Shown one piece after another: positions 18,056 to 28,548 of a stretch of DNA of 64,000 nucleotides. The stretch is from contig NZ_JAOWIF010000028.1 in NCBI RefSeq assembly GCF_030332225.1, positions 310,001 to 374,000 of the forward strand, read 5' to 3'. Numbering within the stretch: the stretch's first letter is position 1; each line of letters starts with the position of its first letter. The stretch is from Citrobacter sp. Cu233. Its GTDB lineage: Bacteria; Pseudomonadota; Gammaproteobacteria; Enterobacterales; Enterobacteriaceae. The notes below the pieces were generated by a model. It did no database searches. It saw only the letters and a list, made by a program, of their open reading frames with translations, and was not told the origin of the DNA. A program made the position numbers and the translations under genes.

Positions 18056-19816
18056 TTGACCATTACGAAACTTGCATGGCGTGATCTGGTTCCTGATACC
18101 GACAGCTATCAGGAAATATTTGCACAGCCGCACGTCACTGACGACACCGACACCTTACTCAGTGATACTCAGCCACGTTTACAATTCGCGCTAGAGCAGC
18201 TTCTTCAGCACTGGGCTACGTCCTCGTTTATGCTGGTGAAAGCGCCCGAAGAGCTGGAGTATCTCAATCTTATTGCAACAGCTGCACGTACCTTGCATAC
18301 GGATGCCGATAGGTTAACCGGGGGACATTACGATGTATCCGGCCACACTATTCGTTACCGCACAGCGGAGAAAGCAGACGACAACTTTGCGACGTTAACT
18401 CAGGTGGTTAATGCTGACTGGGTTGAGGCCGAACAGCTGTTTGGCTGTCTGCGCCAGTTCAATGGCGAAATTACTCTGCAACCGGGACTGGTCCATCAGG
18501 CCAACGGCGGTGTGCTGGTTATCTCATTGCGCACGCTTCTGGCTCAGCCGTTGTTGTGGATGCGCCTGAAAGCCATTGTCAGCCACGAGCGTTTTGACTG
18601 GGTGGCCTTTGACGAGTCTCGCCCCCTGCCCGTCTCCGTCCCTTCTATGCCGCTTAAACTGAAAGTGGTGCTGGTCGGCGAACGTGAATCGCTGGCAGAC
18701 TTCCAGGAAATGGAACCAGAACTGGCAGAACAGGCTATCTACAGCGAATTTGAAGATAACTTGCAGATAGTGGATGCCGAAACCATGACACAGTGGTGTC
18801 AGTGGGTAACGCATACTGCCCGACGCAACAATCTGCCCTCTCCCGCTGCCGATGCATGGCAGGTTCTCATCCGCGAAGCCGTTCGCTATACCGGCGAACA
18901 GGACACGCTGCCGCTTAATCCGCTATGGATCACTCGCCAGCTCAAAGAAGTGTCCCCTCTTTGCGACAGTGATACCTGCACTGCGGAACAATTGAGCCTG
19001 ATGCTCGCACAGCGTGAATGGCGAGAAGGATTTCTCTCCGAACGGATGCAGGATGAGATCCTGCAAGAGCAGATCCTCATTGAAACGGAAGGCGAGCGTG
19101 TTGGGCAAATAAACGCCCTGTCGGTGATCGAATTTCCAGGCCATCCCCGCGCGTTTGGTGAACCTTCGCGTATCAGTTGCGTCGTGCATATTGGCGACGG
19201 CGAATTTACCGATATTGAACGCAAAGCCGAGTTAGGCGGAAATATTCATGCCAAGGGTATGATGATTATGCAGGCGTTCCTGATGTCGGAACTCCAGCTT
19301 GAACAGCAAATACCGTTCTCTGCCTCTCTGACATTTGAGCAATCATACAGTGAAGTAGACGGTGACAGCGCCTCTATGGCAGAACTGTGTGCGCTGATCA
19401 GCGCCCTCGCTGACGTTCCCGTCAATCAAAGCATCGCCATAACCGGTTCTGTCGATCAGTTTGGTCGTGCTCAACCTGTCGGCGGTCTGAATGAGAAAAT
19501 TGAAGGCTTCTTTGCTATCTGCCAGCAGCGTGAATTAACGGGGACTCAGGGGGTGATTATCCCTACGGCCAACGTCAGACATCTGAGCCTGCCCCCCGCA
19601 CTGCTGCAGGCAGTTGAAGAAGAAAAATTCACTATCTGGGCAGTAGACGACGTGACCGATGCGCTGCCACTGCTATTAAATTTGGTGTGGGATGGCGAAG
19701 GTCAGACGACGCTGATGCAAACTATCCAGGAGCGTATTGCTGCGGCAACGCAACAGGAAGGCCGTCACCGTTTTCCATGGCCGCTACGTTGGCTGAATTG
19801 GATTATTCCGAACTGA
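18056..19816 (+). CDS. lonH: LonH (YcbZ), Lon-like protease homologue
   Basis: 586 residues starting with TTG at 18056 (TTG ACC ATT ACG), which gives [20 protein letters not shown] as in E. coli. The C-terminal part is a Lon-type serine-lysine protease domain: the catalytic serine in [12 protein letters not shown] and the lysine in [13 protein letters not shown]. The N-terminal part occupies the place of the ATPase domain, but no GxxxxGK[S/T] Walker A motif is visible, so it may not use ATP. The ending overlaps the FadR site of fabA. Substrates are largely unknown. Confidence 0.94.
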   Translation: MTITKLAWRDLVPDTDSYQEIFAQPHVTDDTDTLLSDTQPRLQFALEQLLQHWATSSFMLVKAPEELEYLNLIATAARTLHTDADRLTGGHYDVSGHTIRYRTAEKADDNFATLTQVVNADWVEAEQLFGCLRQFNGEITLQPGLVHQANGGVLVISLRTLLAQPLLWMRLKAIVSHERFDWVAFDESRPLPVSVPSMPLKLKVVLVGERESLADFQEMEPELAEQAIYSEFEDNLQIVDAETMTQWCQWVTHTARRNNLPSPAADAWQVLIREAVRYTGEQDTLPLNPLWITRQLKEVSPLCDSDTCTAEQLSLMLAQREWREGFLSERMQDEILQEQILIETEGERVGQINALSVIEFPGHPRAFGEPSRISCVVHIGDGEFTDIERKAELGGNIHAKGMMIMQAFLMSELQLEQQIPFSASLTFEQSYSEVDGDSASMAELCALISALADVPVNQSIAITGSVDQFGRAQPVGGLNEKIEGFFAICQQRELTGTQGVIIPTANVRHLSLPPALLQAVEEEKFTIWAVDDVTDALPLLLNLVWDGEGQTTLMQTIQERIAAATQQEGRHRFPWPLRWLNWIIPN

Positions 19817-19827
19817 TCGGACTTGTT
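19811..19827 (+). promoter_or_regulatory. FadR activator site of fabA
   Basis: AACTGATCGGACTTGTT matches the FadR consensus AACTGGTCNGACCAGTT at most positions. It overlaps the lonH stop codon and lies just upstream of the FabR box. In E. coli, FadR bound here activates fabA when long acyl-CoA is absent. Confidence 0.85.
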
Positions 19828-19828
19828 C

Positions 19829-19846
19829 AGCGTACACGTGTTAGCT
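19829..19846 (+). promoter_or_regulatory. FabR operator of fabA
   Basis: AGCGTACACGTGTTAGCT is the FabR palindrome known from fabA and fabB promoters. FabR represses when unsaturated acyl chains are plentiful. It follows the FadR site by one base and precedes the start by 38 nt. Confidence 0.85.
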
Positions 19847-19884
19847 ATCCTGCGTGCTTCAATAAAATAAGGCTTACAGAGAAC

Positions 19885-20403
19885 ATGGTAGATAAACGCG
19901 AATCCTATACAAAAGAAGACCTTCTTGCCTCTGGTCGCGGTGAGCTGTTTGGTGCTAAAGGCCCACAACTGCCTGCACCAAGCATGCTGATGATGGACCG
20001 TGTCATCAAGATGACCGAAACCGGCGGCAACTTTGACAAAGGTTATGTGGAAGCTGAACTGGACATCAACCCGGACCTGTGGTTCTTCGGATGCCATTTT
20101 ATCGGTGATCCGGTGATGCCAGGCTGCCTGGGTCTGGATGCCATGTGGCAGCTGGTTGGATTCTATCTCGGCTGGTTGGGCGGCGAAGGTAAAGGCCGTG
20201 CACTGGGCGTGGGCGAAGTGAAATTCACAGGTCAGGTTCTGCCGACCGCGAAGAAAGTCACTTACCGCATTCACTTCAAACGCATCGTTAACCGCCGTCT
20301 GATCATGGGCCTGGCTGATGGTGAAGTGCTGGTTGATGGTCGTCTGATCTACACCGCAAATGATCTGAAAGTGGGTCTGTTCCAGGACACCTCAGCGTTC
20401 TAA
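19885..20403 (+). CDS. fabA: FabA, 3-hydroxydecanoyl-ACP dehydratase/isomerase
   Basis: 172 residues from ATG 19885 ([20 protein letters not shown]). A single hot-dog domain. The active-site histidine lies in [14 protein letters not shown] and the catalytic aspartate in [13 protein letters not shown]. FabA makes trans-2- and cis-3-decenoyl-ACP, the branch point to unsaturated fatty acids. Its promoter, with FadR and FabR sites, lies at the end of lonH. Confidence 0.98.
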   Translation: MVDKRESYTKEDLLASGRGELFGAKGPQLPAPSMLMMDRVIKMTETGGNFDKGYVEAELDINPDLWFFGCHFIGDPVMPGCLGLDAMWQLVGFYLGWLGGEGKGRALGVGEVKFTGQVLPTAKKVTYRIHFKRIVNRRLIMGLADGEVLVDGRLIYTANDLKVGLFQDTSAF

Positions 20404-20475
20404 TCGCTGGCATCTGTAGGTCTGGTAGTGCGACATGGCCGAATGGCCGGGTACGTTAATTTGCCAGTCTACAAA

Positions 20476-20508
20476 AGGCGAAACCTCCGCTTTGCGGAGG
20501 TTTCTTTT
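20476..20508. terminator. bidirectional terminator between fabA and rmf
   Basis: AAACCTCCGC-TTT-GCGGAGGTTT is flanked by AAAAGGCG on the left and CTTTTATC on the right. It follows fabA and, read on the other strand, rmf. Confidence 0.88.
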
Positions 20509-20524
20509 ATCTAAAGAGACAGAA

Positions 20525-20692
20525 TCAGGCCATTAAAACCCTATCCCCCATGGCTTCTCGCCAGCCTCCCAGCCAGTATGACCTCTGATTCAGCGTCTGA
20601 TAGGGACACATTTCTTTTGAGCGTCCGGCAATGCCGGCCTGATATCCACGTTGATGTGCCCGTTCCAGGCGATCTCGTTTTTGTCTCTTCAT
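20525..20692 (-). CDS. rmf: ribosome modulation factor
   Basis: 55 codons from ATG 20692 to TGA at 20525: MKRQKRDRLERAHQRGYQAG, then IAGRSKEMCPYQTLNQ and a WLGGWREAM ending. This is the basic RMF protein that joins two 70S ribosomes into inactive 100S dimers in stationary phase. A GAGG-type site precedes the start. In E. coli its promoter responds to ppGpp and CRP; the upstream 20693-20880 region is AT-rich, but I cannot place the sites. Confidence 0.96.
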   Translation of the reverse strand: MKRQKRDRLERAHQRGYQAGIAGRSKEMCPYQTLNQRSYWLGGWREAMGDRVLMA

Positions 20693-20885
20693 GCCTCGTT
20701 TCCCTCATTTTTAGGTCTGGTGGAAAAGAAAACAGTGATTACTAAGCGTGCAATCACACTAAACGAATACCCCTAAACATCAGACTCGTCAATGCGCAAA
20801 ATTCACGCCAGTGTCATATTTGTGAGCTAGCTGGTAAATCATTTGTACAAAAATTCTCTGTCAGAACAGCGACCTCAACCGCTAA
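20693..20885 (-). promoter_or_regulatory. rmf upstream region
   Basis: An AT-rich stretch with no coding potential, containing the rmf promoter and leader. On the minus strand AACCAGACCTAAAAATGAGGG leads into the start codon of rmf. No named operator is recognised. Confidence 0.4.
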
Positions 20886-20926
20886 AAAAATAAAAAAAAC
20901 CGCCTCTGGCGCTGAGCCTGAGGCGG
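20886..20926 (-). terminator. terminator of the pqiABC operon
   Basis: On the minus strand CCGCCTC and GAGGCGG arms (20920-20926 and 20900-20906) are followed by a long T-run. It lies 22 nt after pqiC. Confidence 0.88.
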
Positions 20927-20948
20927 CATAATTTACAATTATTTAAGC

Positions 20949-21512
20949 TTATGGAATGCGTTTCAGCTCTTGTGCGATTGCCGTCGCTTCCTGACTCCAG
21001 GCGCTGGCCAGAACTTTCACCATTTCATCGTAGCCATCCTGCGTCTGTACAACTTCGATATGGAACGGACGCTTGATTAATTGCCCCTGGTGATTCAGCA
21101 ACCATTCACCGCTGACAATCACTTTCCCATCGTAGCGTCCGTGAAAGCCTGTCACCGTTACGTTAAGCGTATCCTGAGTGCTTCCCAACGGCTGAGATGC
21201 AACCACCCAGCCAGGAAGTTGCATACTGAGATTTGCGACAAGGGTATTACGCAATTGCTGATCCAGTGGGCTGGCCCAGAGATTGTTATTCGCTATCACA
21301 TACTTCACGTCGCTGGTCTGGTACACCACACCATTCCCTGCCAGATAATCAGGTACTGCAACCTGTTCAACCCACAGCAGGCGGTTGCCCTGATTAGCCG
21401 AACTTTGTACCCCCCCTTGCGCGATGGGGAGCTGATAATAGCTTTTATTCTCTCCGCTGGAGCTGCATGACGTCAGCCAGACCGCCATCATCACCACTAG
21501 CCACTTTTTCAT
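20949..21512 (-). CDS. pqiC: PqiC, outer-membrane lipoprotein of the Pqi lipid-transport system
   Basis: 187 residues. Signal MKKWLVVMMAVWLTSCSSSG has a lipobox LTSC, so the mature protein is lipidated at Cys16. An ABC-type auxiliary (DUF330) domain follows, with YYQLPI and NRLLWVEQVAVPDYLAGNGV. PqiC sits in the outer membrane as the acceptor end of the PqiABC envelope-spanning channel. Its start overlaps the pqiB stop by 4 nt. Confidence 0.94.
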   Translation of the reverse strand: MKKWLVVMMAVWLTSCSSSGENKSYYQLPIAQGGVQSSANQGNRLLWVEQVAVPDYLAGNGVVYQTSDVKYVIANNNLWASPLDQQLRNTLVANLSMQLPGWVVASQPLGSTQDTLNVTVTGFHGRYDGKVIVSGEWLLNHQGQLIKRPFHIEVVQTQDGYDEMVKVLASAWSQEATAIAQELKRIP

Positions 21513-23149
21513 TGTTTCGCCCTCTTCGGCTCTGGATCTTTTTTGTCCTTCGCTTCAAACACCAGCGCGTTGCTCTTATCGTTCAGCGTTTTCAGAACCG
21601 GCTGCAGTTCACGCAGTACCTGATCAAGACGCTGCATATCTGCCACCATCTTGTTGTAGGCCGCAGAACCCGGCTGGAAGCCCTGCATGCTGCGATTCAG
21701 TTCACGCAACGTATTTTGCATATCTGCAGGAAGCTGCTGCATCGACTGGCTACCGGTTATCTTATTCATGTTATCCAGCGTAGTTTGCAGATGCTTCATC
21801 GTGCGCTGGCTTTCTGAAAGCGTATTGGTTGCCTGCTCGATCATCGGGTTCAGCGGTAGACTATTAATCTTATCCAACGCTTCCATCAGACGCTGCTGAA
21901 TCTGCGCCAGACCGCCGCTCACTGTCGGAATAATTTGATAACCGTTAAATTCACGCACACCCGTGATCGGTGGTTCTTTCGGATAGAAATCGAGATCAAC
22001 ATACAGTGCACCGGTCACCAGGTTCCCCGTCTTCAATGACCCTCTCAGTCCACGTTTGAGCAACTCAGCAAGATGAGCCCCCACATCGGTGTCTTCACCC
22101 AACTGCGCTTTCAGCCGTTCAGGTTCGATACGCACCAGAACAGGAATGCGGTAATCGTTGTTAAATACCTGGCGCATATTTGGCGCAAAGAAAGGCACTT
22201 TACTTACTGTACCCAGGCGTATACCACGGAACTCCAGCGGCGCCCCCGGCTGCAGACCACGAATTGAATCCTTGAAGAACATCAGGTAATCAATGTGATC
22301 GGTATACAAGGAATCCTGAATACTTTTTTGATCGTCATACAGATTAAAAGAGGAGTGCTGTTCAACCGGTTGTCCTTGTTCCAGCCCTTCCGGTACGTCA
22401 AAGCTTACTCCGCCGCCAAACAGCGTGGTGAGCGAGCCCATTTCCACTCGCATACCTGCCGAAGTGAGATCGACGGCAATACCGCTGTCCTTCCAGAAAC
22501 GGACATTACTGGTTACCAGTCGATCGTTTGGCGCATTGATGAAAAGCTGGTAACTGATCGTGCGCTTTTGTGCATCAAACGTGCTGGTCTCAACCGAGCC
22601 CACGCGATATCCACGGAACAGAACCGGGTCACCCGGACTCAATTGCCCTGCTTTTTTACTGTCCAGAATCACGCGGATCCCTTTCGCATCAGGCGGCGCC
22701 AGCGGTGGAGAATCGAGCAATTGGTAATTTTCCAGCTTGCTGCCTTTATTACCGGGTTGCAGCTCAATATATGCCCCGGACAACAGCGTTCCCAAGCCAC
22801 TGATACCTTCACGCCCCACTTGCGGCTTCACAACCCAAAAAACAGAATCTTTATGCAGCAGCTTTTCCATACCGGAATTGAGGCGTGCTTTAATTTCCAC
22901 ATGGGTCAAATCATCCGTCAGGGTAGCGCTTTCAACCACGCCGACATCCACACTACGGCTTTTAATCGTCGTTTTCCCCCCTTCAATACCTTCGGCATTG
23001 GTCGTAATCAACGTGACTTCCGGCCCCTGATGGCTGTAGTGGTAAAACAGAACCCATGCGCCAATGAGTGCAGTGACGATCGGGAATATCCACACAGGCG
23101 ACCAGTTTTTTACCTTCTGCACTTTGGCTTCCCCACTTTTAGATTCCAT
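21509..23149 (-). CDS. pqiB: PqiB, MCE-domain protein forming a trans-periplasmic channel
   Basis: 546 residues from ATG 23149 (MESKSGEAKVQKVKNWSPVW), the E. coli length; an upstream frame extension lies in pqiA. One N-terminal membrane anchor (VWIFPIVTALIGAWVLFYHY), three MCE domains (about 45-140, 160-265, 290-400) and a C-terminal helical needle with MNKITGSQSMQQLPADMQ. Homologous structures show a hexameric syringe for lipids between the membranes. Confidence 0.96.
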   Translation of the reverse strand: MESKSGEAKVQKVKNWSPVWIFPIVTALIGAWVLFYHYSHQGPEVTLITTNAEGIEGGKTTIKSRSVDVGVVESATLTDDLTHVEIKARLNSGMEKLLHKDSVFWVVKPQVGREGISGLGTLLSGAYIELQPGNKGSKLENYQLLDSPPLAPPDAKGIRVILDSKKAGQLSPGDPVLFRGYRVGSVETSTFDAQKRTISYQLFINAPNDRLVTSNVRFWKDSGIAVDLTSAGMRVEMGSLTTLFGGGVSFDVPEGLEQGQPVEQHSSFNLYDDQKSIQDSLYTDHIDYLMFFKDSIRGLQPGAPLEFRGIRLGTVSKVPFFAPNMRQVFNNDYRIPVLVRIEPERLKAQLGEDTDVGAHLAELLKRGLRGSLKTGNLVTGALYVDLDFYPKEPPITGVREFNGYQIIPTVSGGLAQIQQRLMEALDKINSLPLNPMIEQATNTLSESQRTMKHLQTTLDNMNKITGSQSMQQLPADMQNTLRELNRSMQGFQPGSAAYNKMVADMQRLDQVLRELQPVLKTLNDKSNALVFEAKDKKDPEPKRAKQ

Positions 23150-23153
23150 GCTG

Positions 23154-24407
23154 TCAGGACTCCTCATGGCCTGGTTCTGGTTCACGGTCCCACGACAGAC
23201 GTGGATCAAACGTCATCGCAGAAAACATTGTCATAATGACGACTAAAGCAAACATCAAAGCACCCATTGCAGGATAAATGTTCATCAACCCTCCCATACG
23301 CACCAGCGCTGAGAGTACCGCAATAACAAAAACGTCGATCATTGACCAGCGACCAACAAATTCCACCACCTCATAAATCAGGTGCATACGTTCGCTGTCG
23401 CGTTTGCCATGTCCTTTGGCATCCCAACATAGCCAGGCGATAGCGATCATTTTCAACGTCGGCACCAGAATACTGGCGATAAAGATAACCGCAGCCACGG
23501 GATAAGAGCCTTCACTCCAGATTAAAACTACGCCCTCAAGAATGGTTGACGGCAGTTTTGACCCGAGCAAATCGGTGATCATAATCGGCAGAATATTGGC
23601 GGGAAGATAAAGCATGATCGACGTGAACAGTAATGCCAGTGTCCATTGCAAACTGTTTTTACGACGCACATAGCCTTTCGTTTGACAGCGCGGACACACC
23701 CGCTCATCAGCCGGAAGAATAGCCGTGCAACAGGAGCAGGAACGCAATCCTTGCCGGATGCCAGGTACACCTGGCTTTAAGGCCTGTTTGATAGCCGGCA
23801 TCGGCGCAATATCATCCCAAAGCCAGCGACGATCGACACACTGGAATGCGCGTAACTGGAGAAGGCAAAAGAAGCACCACGGGATGAAACTACTGCCCAC
23901 ACCGATATCGCCATAGGCCATTAGCTTAACAAAACTGACCAGCACGCCGGCGAGGAAGATTTCTGCCATTCCCCAGCTTTTTAGCTGGAACAAGACGCGC
24001 GCTAACCGCGCTTTGAGCCGCCCCGGCATCTCAACCCGATTCACCAGCAGCAAAATAGTCAGCAGGCAAAAAGCGGGAACCAGTTGCACGAAGAGCAAAA
24101 AGAAAGTGCCGAGACTGGCATAGTCTTCCGAAAAAAGAACACTGGGGATTTCCAGCAACGTCACCTCGCTGCTCACCCCAGCGACATTCATATTCACAAA
24201 GGGAAACAGGTTGGACAAAAGCAGCATAAAAAGTGCTGCTAAAACATAGGCGGTGGGACGCTGTCTTGGTGCGTCCCATTCAACAGTTAACGTAGTGCCA
24301 CATCGTGGGCATGCCGCTTTCTGACCATGCTCAAGGCGAGGAAGCGCCACCAGCATGTCACACTGCGAGCACAAAATATGCTTCGCGGCATGGTGATGTT
24401 CGCACAT
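23154..24407 (-). CDS. pqiA: PqiA, paraquat-inducible inner-membrane protein
   Basis: 417 residues. Two similar halves, each a zinc-ribbon (CSQCDMLVALP..CPRCG; CSCCTAILP..CPRC) followed by four transmembrane helices. It is the inner-membrane partner of PqiB. In E. coli the operon is SoxRS-induced, and a SoxS site would be expected upstream, but uup lies only 14 nt before it. The start MCEHHHAAKHILCSQC fits. Confidence 0.95.
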   Translation of the reverse strand: MCEHHHAAKHILCSQCDMLVALPRLEHGQKAACPRCGTTLTVEWDAPRQRPTAYVLAALFMLLLSNLFPFVNMNVAGVSSEVTLLEIPSVLFSEDYASLGTFFLLFVQLVPAFCLLTILLLVNRVEMPGRLKARLARVLFQLKSWGMAEIFLAGVLVSFVKLMAYGDIGVGSSFIPWCFFCLLQLRAFQCVDRRWLWDDIAPMPAIKQALKPGVPGIRQGLRSCSCCTAILPADERVCPRCQTKGYVRRKNSLQWTLALLFTSIMLYLPANILPIMITDLLGSKLPSTILEGVVLIWSEGSYPVAAVIFIASILVPTLKMIAIAWLCWDAKGHGKRDSERMHLIYEVVEFVGRWSMIDVFVIAVLSALVRMGGLMNIYPAMGALMFALVVIMTMFSAMTFDPRLSWDREPEPGHEES

Positions 24408-24421
24408 ATGTGCTCCTTTAA

Positions 24422-26329
24422 TTATGCGCCATTCTTTAAAGACTCAAGATACTCCCAGCGCTCAAAGGCTTGCTCAAGTTCTTGTTCAGCTTCGTTCAGA
24501 TTAGCTAATACCTGCTGCGTTTGCTCATGCGGTTGACTGAAAAATGAGGCATCAGCCACCTGAGCTTGTAATGTTTCCAGCTTTGCTTCCAACGCTTCCA
24601 GCAACGCAGGAAGCTGCTCCAGTTCGCGCTGTAGTTTATAGCTTAGTTTGCTTGTGCCGCGTTTTACAATTTCTGCTTTAGGAGCAACAGTTTCCTCAGT
24701 TTTTTTCTCAACAGGTTGTTTAAACGCCACATACTGTGTTTGTTGGCCGCGCGCGTCATGATAACCGCCCACATAACGACCAATCTTGCCGCCGCCTTCA
24801 AAAATCCAGCACTCAGTAACCGTATTGTCGACAAACTGACGGTCGTGGCTTACCAACAATACGGTCCCCTGATAACCGTCAATCAACTCTTCGAGCAGTT
24901 CCAGCGTTTCGACGTCGAGATCGTTGGTAGGTTCATCGAGAATCAAGAGGTTGCTGGGTTTCAGGAAAAGACGCGCCAGCAGCAGACGGTTGCGTTCCCC
25001 GCCAGACAATGCACGTACCGGCGTCATCGCGCGTTTCGGATGGAACAGGAAGTCCTGAAGATAGCCCAGAACATGGCGCGGCTTACCGTTCACCATCACC
25101 TCTTGCTTACCTTCAGCAAGGTTATCCATCACGGTTTTATCCGGATCCAGTTCAGCACGGTGCTGGTCGAAATAGGCAACTTCCAGCTTTGTCCCGACGT
25201 GGATGCGGCCACTGTCAGCCTGCAATTGTCCCAGCATCAGCTTAAGCAACGTCGTTTTGCCGCAGCCGTTAGGTCCAATTAAGGCAATTTTGTCGCTGCG
25301 CTGCACCTGGGCAGAGAAATCTTTTACCAGTTGTTTCCCGTCAACCTGGTAATCAACATTCTCCATTTCGAAGACAATTTTGCCTGAGCGGCTCGCCTCT
25401 TCAACCTGCATCTTCGCCGTACCCATCACTTCACGACGCTCACCGCGCTCCCGACGCATGGCCTTCAGCGCACGCACACGACCTTCATTGCGGGTACGAC
25501 GCGCCTTGATACCCTGACGGATCCAGACTTCTTCCTGCGCCAGCTTGCGGTCAAATTCCGCATTCTGTAACTCTTCAACCCGCAACGCTTCTTCTTTATC
25601 CAGTAAGTACTGATCGTAGTTCCCTGGATATGACACCAGCTTGCCGCGATCGAGGTCGACAATACGCGTCGACATATTGCGAATAAATGAACGGTCGTGC
25701 GAAATGAAAATGATCGTGCCGTTGAAAGATTTCAGGAACCCTTCCAGCCAGTCGATGGTTTCAATATCCAGGTGGTTTGTCGGTTCATCCAACAGCAGCA
25801 CGCGTGGGTTGCTCACTAACGCCCGACCCAGTGCCGCTTTACGCAACCAACCACCAGACAACGAGGACAGCAAAGCATTCGGATCCAGCCCCAGTTGCGC
25901 CAGCACTTCATTAATACGACTTTCGAGCTGCCACAGATTGTGGTGATCGAGCATTTCCTGAACACGCGCCATCTCATTGAGGTTTCTGTCGCTGGGATCG
26001 GTCATCACCAGACGAGAAATATCGTGATAGCGCTTCAGGTACTCGGCTTGTTCTTCAATGCCTTCCGCAACAAAATCATATACGCTGCCTTCGACATTCC
26101 GCGGCGGATCCTGTTGTAGACGAGCAACAACCAGATCCTGCTCATAAATAATACGTCCGTCGTCAAGACCCTGCTCACGGTTCAGGATCTTCATCAACGT
26201 CGATTTGCCTGCACCGTTACGGCCTACCAGACAGACGCGTTCGTTATCCTCGATATGCAATTCTGCATTATCAAGAAGTGGAGCATCGCTGAACGACAGC
26301 CATGCGCCATGCATACTGATCAATGACAT
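24422..26329 (-). CDS. uup: Uup, ABC-F ATPase
   Basis: 635 residues. Two ABC domains, each with Walker A (GRNGAGKSTLMKIL; GPNGCGKTTLLKLM), signature LSGG, and Walker B (VLLLDEPTNHLD; LLILDEPTNDLD), joined by a charged linker, plus a C-terminal DNA-binding coiled coil from about 540. ABC-F proteins act on ribosomes; Uup also affects precise transposon excision and branched DNA. It is 12 nt from rlmL and probably transcribed with it and pqiABC. Confidence 0.96.
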   Translation of the reverse strand: MSLISMHGAWLSFSDAPLLDNAELHIEDNERVCLVGRNGAGKSTLMKILNREQGLDDGRIIYEQDLVVARLQQDPPRNVEGSVYDFVAEGIEEQAEYLKRYHDISRLVMTDPSDRNLNEMARVQEMLDHHNLWQLESRINEVLAQLGLDPNALLSSLSGGWLRKAALGRALVSNPRVLLLDEPTNHLDIETIDWLEGFLKSFNGTIIFISHDRSFIRNMSTRIVDLDRGKLVSYPGNYDQYLLDKEEALRVEELQNAEFDRKLAQEEVWIRQGIKARRTRNEGRVRALKAMRRERGERREVMGTAKMQVEEASRSGKIVFEMENVDYQVDGKQLVKDFSAQVQRSDKIALIGPNGCGKTTLLKLMLGQLQADSGRIHVGTKLEVAYFDQHRAELDPDKTVMDNLAEGKQEVMVNGKPRHVLGYLQDFLFHPKRAMTPVRALSGGERNRLLLARLFLKPSNLLILDEPTNDLDVETLELLEELIDGYQGTVLLVSHDRQFVDNTVTECWIFEGGGKIGRYVGGYHDARGQQTQYVAFKQPVEKKTEETVAPKAEIVKRGTSKLSYKLQRELEQLPALLEALEAKLETLQAQVADASFFSQPHEQTQQVLANLNEAEQELEQAFERWEYLESLKNGA

Positions 26330-26341
26330 CTATTTTTCCTT

Positions 26342-28450
26342 TCAGGCTGCGGTAATCAGCCAGCAGTTGTGGATCTGACGGTTACGGGCAAAGTCCTGGG
26401 AAAGCGTTTTTTGGGTAATTTCTTGTGCTTTCAATCCCAGTTCAGCCAGACCGTCGAGATCCATACGGAATCCACGTTTGTTGTTGGAGAACATAATCGT
26501 GCCGTCTTTGCGTAGCAGACGTTTCAGATCTTTCATCAGCGCCAGATGATCGCGCTGCACATCAAACGAGTCTTCCATACGCTTAGAGTTAGAGAAGGTC
26601 GGTGGATCGATGAAGATCAGATCAAACTGTTCATTGGCATCACGCAACCAGCCCAGGCAGTCGGCCTGAATCAAGCGGTGCGCACGTCCGCTTAGCCCGT
26701 TCAGTCGCAGGTTACGCTCTGCCCATTCCAGATAGGTACGCGACATATCTACCGTTGTAGTGCTGCGCGCGCCACCCAATCCGGCATGTACGCTCGCGCT
26801 ACCGGTATAGGAGAACAGGTTAAGGAAGTCTTTCCCTTTGCTCATCTGCCCCAACATGCGGCGTGCAATACGGTGATCAAGGAACAGGCCGGTATCCAGA
26901 TAATCGGTCAGGTTTACCCACAGGCGTGCGTTATACTCGCTCACCTCAATGAACTCTCCCTTCTCGTTCATCTTCTGGTATTGGTTCTTCCCTTTCTGAC
27001 GCTCACGGGTTTTCAGCACCAGTTTGTTCGGTGCAATATCCAGTACCGACAGCGTTGCAGCAATAATATCGAACAGGCGCTGACGTGCTTTCTGCGCATC
27101 AACCGTCTTCGGCGGCGCATATTCCTGAACCACAATCCAGTCGCCATAGCGGTCAACCGCAACGTTATATTCCGGCAGGTCAGCATCGTACAGGCGATAA
27201 CATTCAATCCCTTCCTGACGCGCCCATTTTTCCAACTTCTTAATATTCTTACGCAGGCGGTTGGCATAATCTTCCGCCACCGTTGCAGGCTTACTGTCAG
27301 CGGTCGTTTCTGCAACATGATAGTTTTTCTGTACGCAGTCCAGCGGGCCGTTTTTCGCTTTAAACTGTTTATCCGCGCGCAATTGCAGACTGCTGAGCAA
27401 ATCGGGTGATGCGCTGAACAGCGACAAATTCCAGCCGCCAAACTGGTTTTTCATCGTGCGTCCCAGCAGGCTGTGCAGAGCAATCAATGCCGGTTCACTG
27501 TCCAGACGCTCGCCGTAGGGTGGGTTGCTGATAACAGTACCGTAAGGTCCTTTCGGCAACGGGTTGCTCAGTTTGGCAACATCTTTGACTTCAAACGTCA
27601 TCAGATCGGCAATACCGGCACGGCGGGCGTTACTGCGCGCTTTTTCAATCACGCGGGCATCGCTATCTGAGCCATAGAAGTGCGAGGTATAGTCCGCCAA
27701 CCCTTTGCGCGCACGCACCTGTGCTTCAGCTTTCACTTCTTGCCAGACGACTTCATCATGCTGCGCCCAGCCACTGAACCCCCAGTACCCACGGTGCAGA
27801 CCAGGCGCGCGATCGGTTGCCCACATGGCGGCTTCAATCAGCAACGTACCGGAACCACACATCGGATCGAGCAGCGGCGTACCCGGCTGCCAGCCTGAAC
27901 GCATCACAATGGCGGCCGCCAGCGTCTCTTTAATCGGTGCCTGACCCGCACGATCACGATAACCACGCTGATGCAGGCCGTCGCCGCTCAGATCGAGCGC
28001 GATGCTGGCAGTATCTTTGTTCAGCCAAACGTTAATGCGCAGATCGGGTGATTCACGATCTACGTTCGGACGCGGCAGGTTTTTACGGGTAAAGGCATCG
28101 ACAATCGCATCCTTTACTTTCAGTGCACCGTACTGGCTATTACGAATCGTCTCGTTCAGCCCGCTAAAATGCACGGCAAAGGTGGCACCAGGATTAAATA
28201 TCTCTGTCCAGTCGATTGCCTGAACACCGAGGTACAGATCAAGATCGCTATAGACCTTGCACTCTCCCATCGGCAGGATAATGCGCGAGGCCAGGCGGCT
28301 CCACATCAGGCTCTGGTAAACAAGCCGTGTGTCGCCCTTAAAATGGACCCCACCCTGAACGACCTGACACTCCAATGCGCCGAGGTTTTCCAGTTCAGTT
28401 TTTAACAGCTCTTCCAGCCCGCGGGCCGTACTGGCAAACAGAGAATTCAT
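26342..28450 (-). CDS. rlmL: RlmKL, bifunctional 23S rRNA m2G2445 / m7G2069 methyltransferase
   Basis: 702 residues made of two methyltransferases. The N-terminal half has a THUMP domain and a catalytic domain with [15 protein letters not shown] and NPPYGERL (m2G2445). The C-terminal half has [15 protein letters not shown] and [14 protein letters not shown] (m7G2069). The fusion is the normal enterobacterial form. It starts divergently from ycbX. Confidence 0.96.
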   Translation of the reverse strand: MNSLFASTARGLEELLKTELENLGALECQVVQGGVHFKGDTRLVYQSLMWSRLASRIILPMGECKVYSDLDLYLGVQAIDWTEIFNPGATFAVHFSGLNETIRNSQYGALKVKDAIVDAFTRKNLPRPNVDRESPDLRINVWLNKDTASIALDLSGDGLHQRGYRDRAGQAPIKETLAAAIVMRSGWQPGTPLLDPMCGSGTLLIEAAMWATDRAPGLHRGYWGFSGWAQHDEVVWQEVKAEAQVRARKGLADYTSHFYGSDSDARVIEKARSNARRAGIADLMTFEVKDVAKLSNPLPKGPYGTVISNPPYGERLDSEPALIALHSLLGRTMKNQFGGWNLSLFSASPDLLSSLQLRADKQFKAKNGPLDCVQKNYHVAETTADSKPATVAEDYANRLRKNIKKLEKWARQEGIECYRLYDADLPEYNVAVDRYGDWIVVQEYAPPKTVDAQKARQRLFDIIAATLSVLDIAPNKLVLKTRERQKGKNQYQKMNEKGEFIEVSEYNARLWVNLTDYLDTGLFLDHRIARRMLGQMSKGKDFLNLFSYTGSASVHAGLGGARSTTTVDMSRTYLEWAERNLRLNGLSGRAHRLIQADCLGWLRDANEQFDLIFIDPPTFSNSKRMEDSFDVQRDHLALMKDLKRLLRKDGTIMFSNNKRGFRMDLDGLAELGLKAQEITQKTLSQDFARNRQIHNCWLITAA

Positions 28451-28548
28451 AATGTCACTTTTACTCCGAGAAAATTGCTGCGCATTATAGCTAATATGGG
28501 CTGTATGTCATAAAGTTGAAGGCTTATTTTCATGCGAGAGGCTGTACA

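Noticed and set aside
22295-23236. 313-codon frame on the plus strand
   Set aside because: It lies antisense within pqiB, has no ribosome site and no recognisable domain; long antisense frames are common opposite GC-balanced genes.
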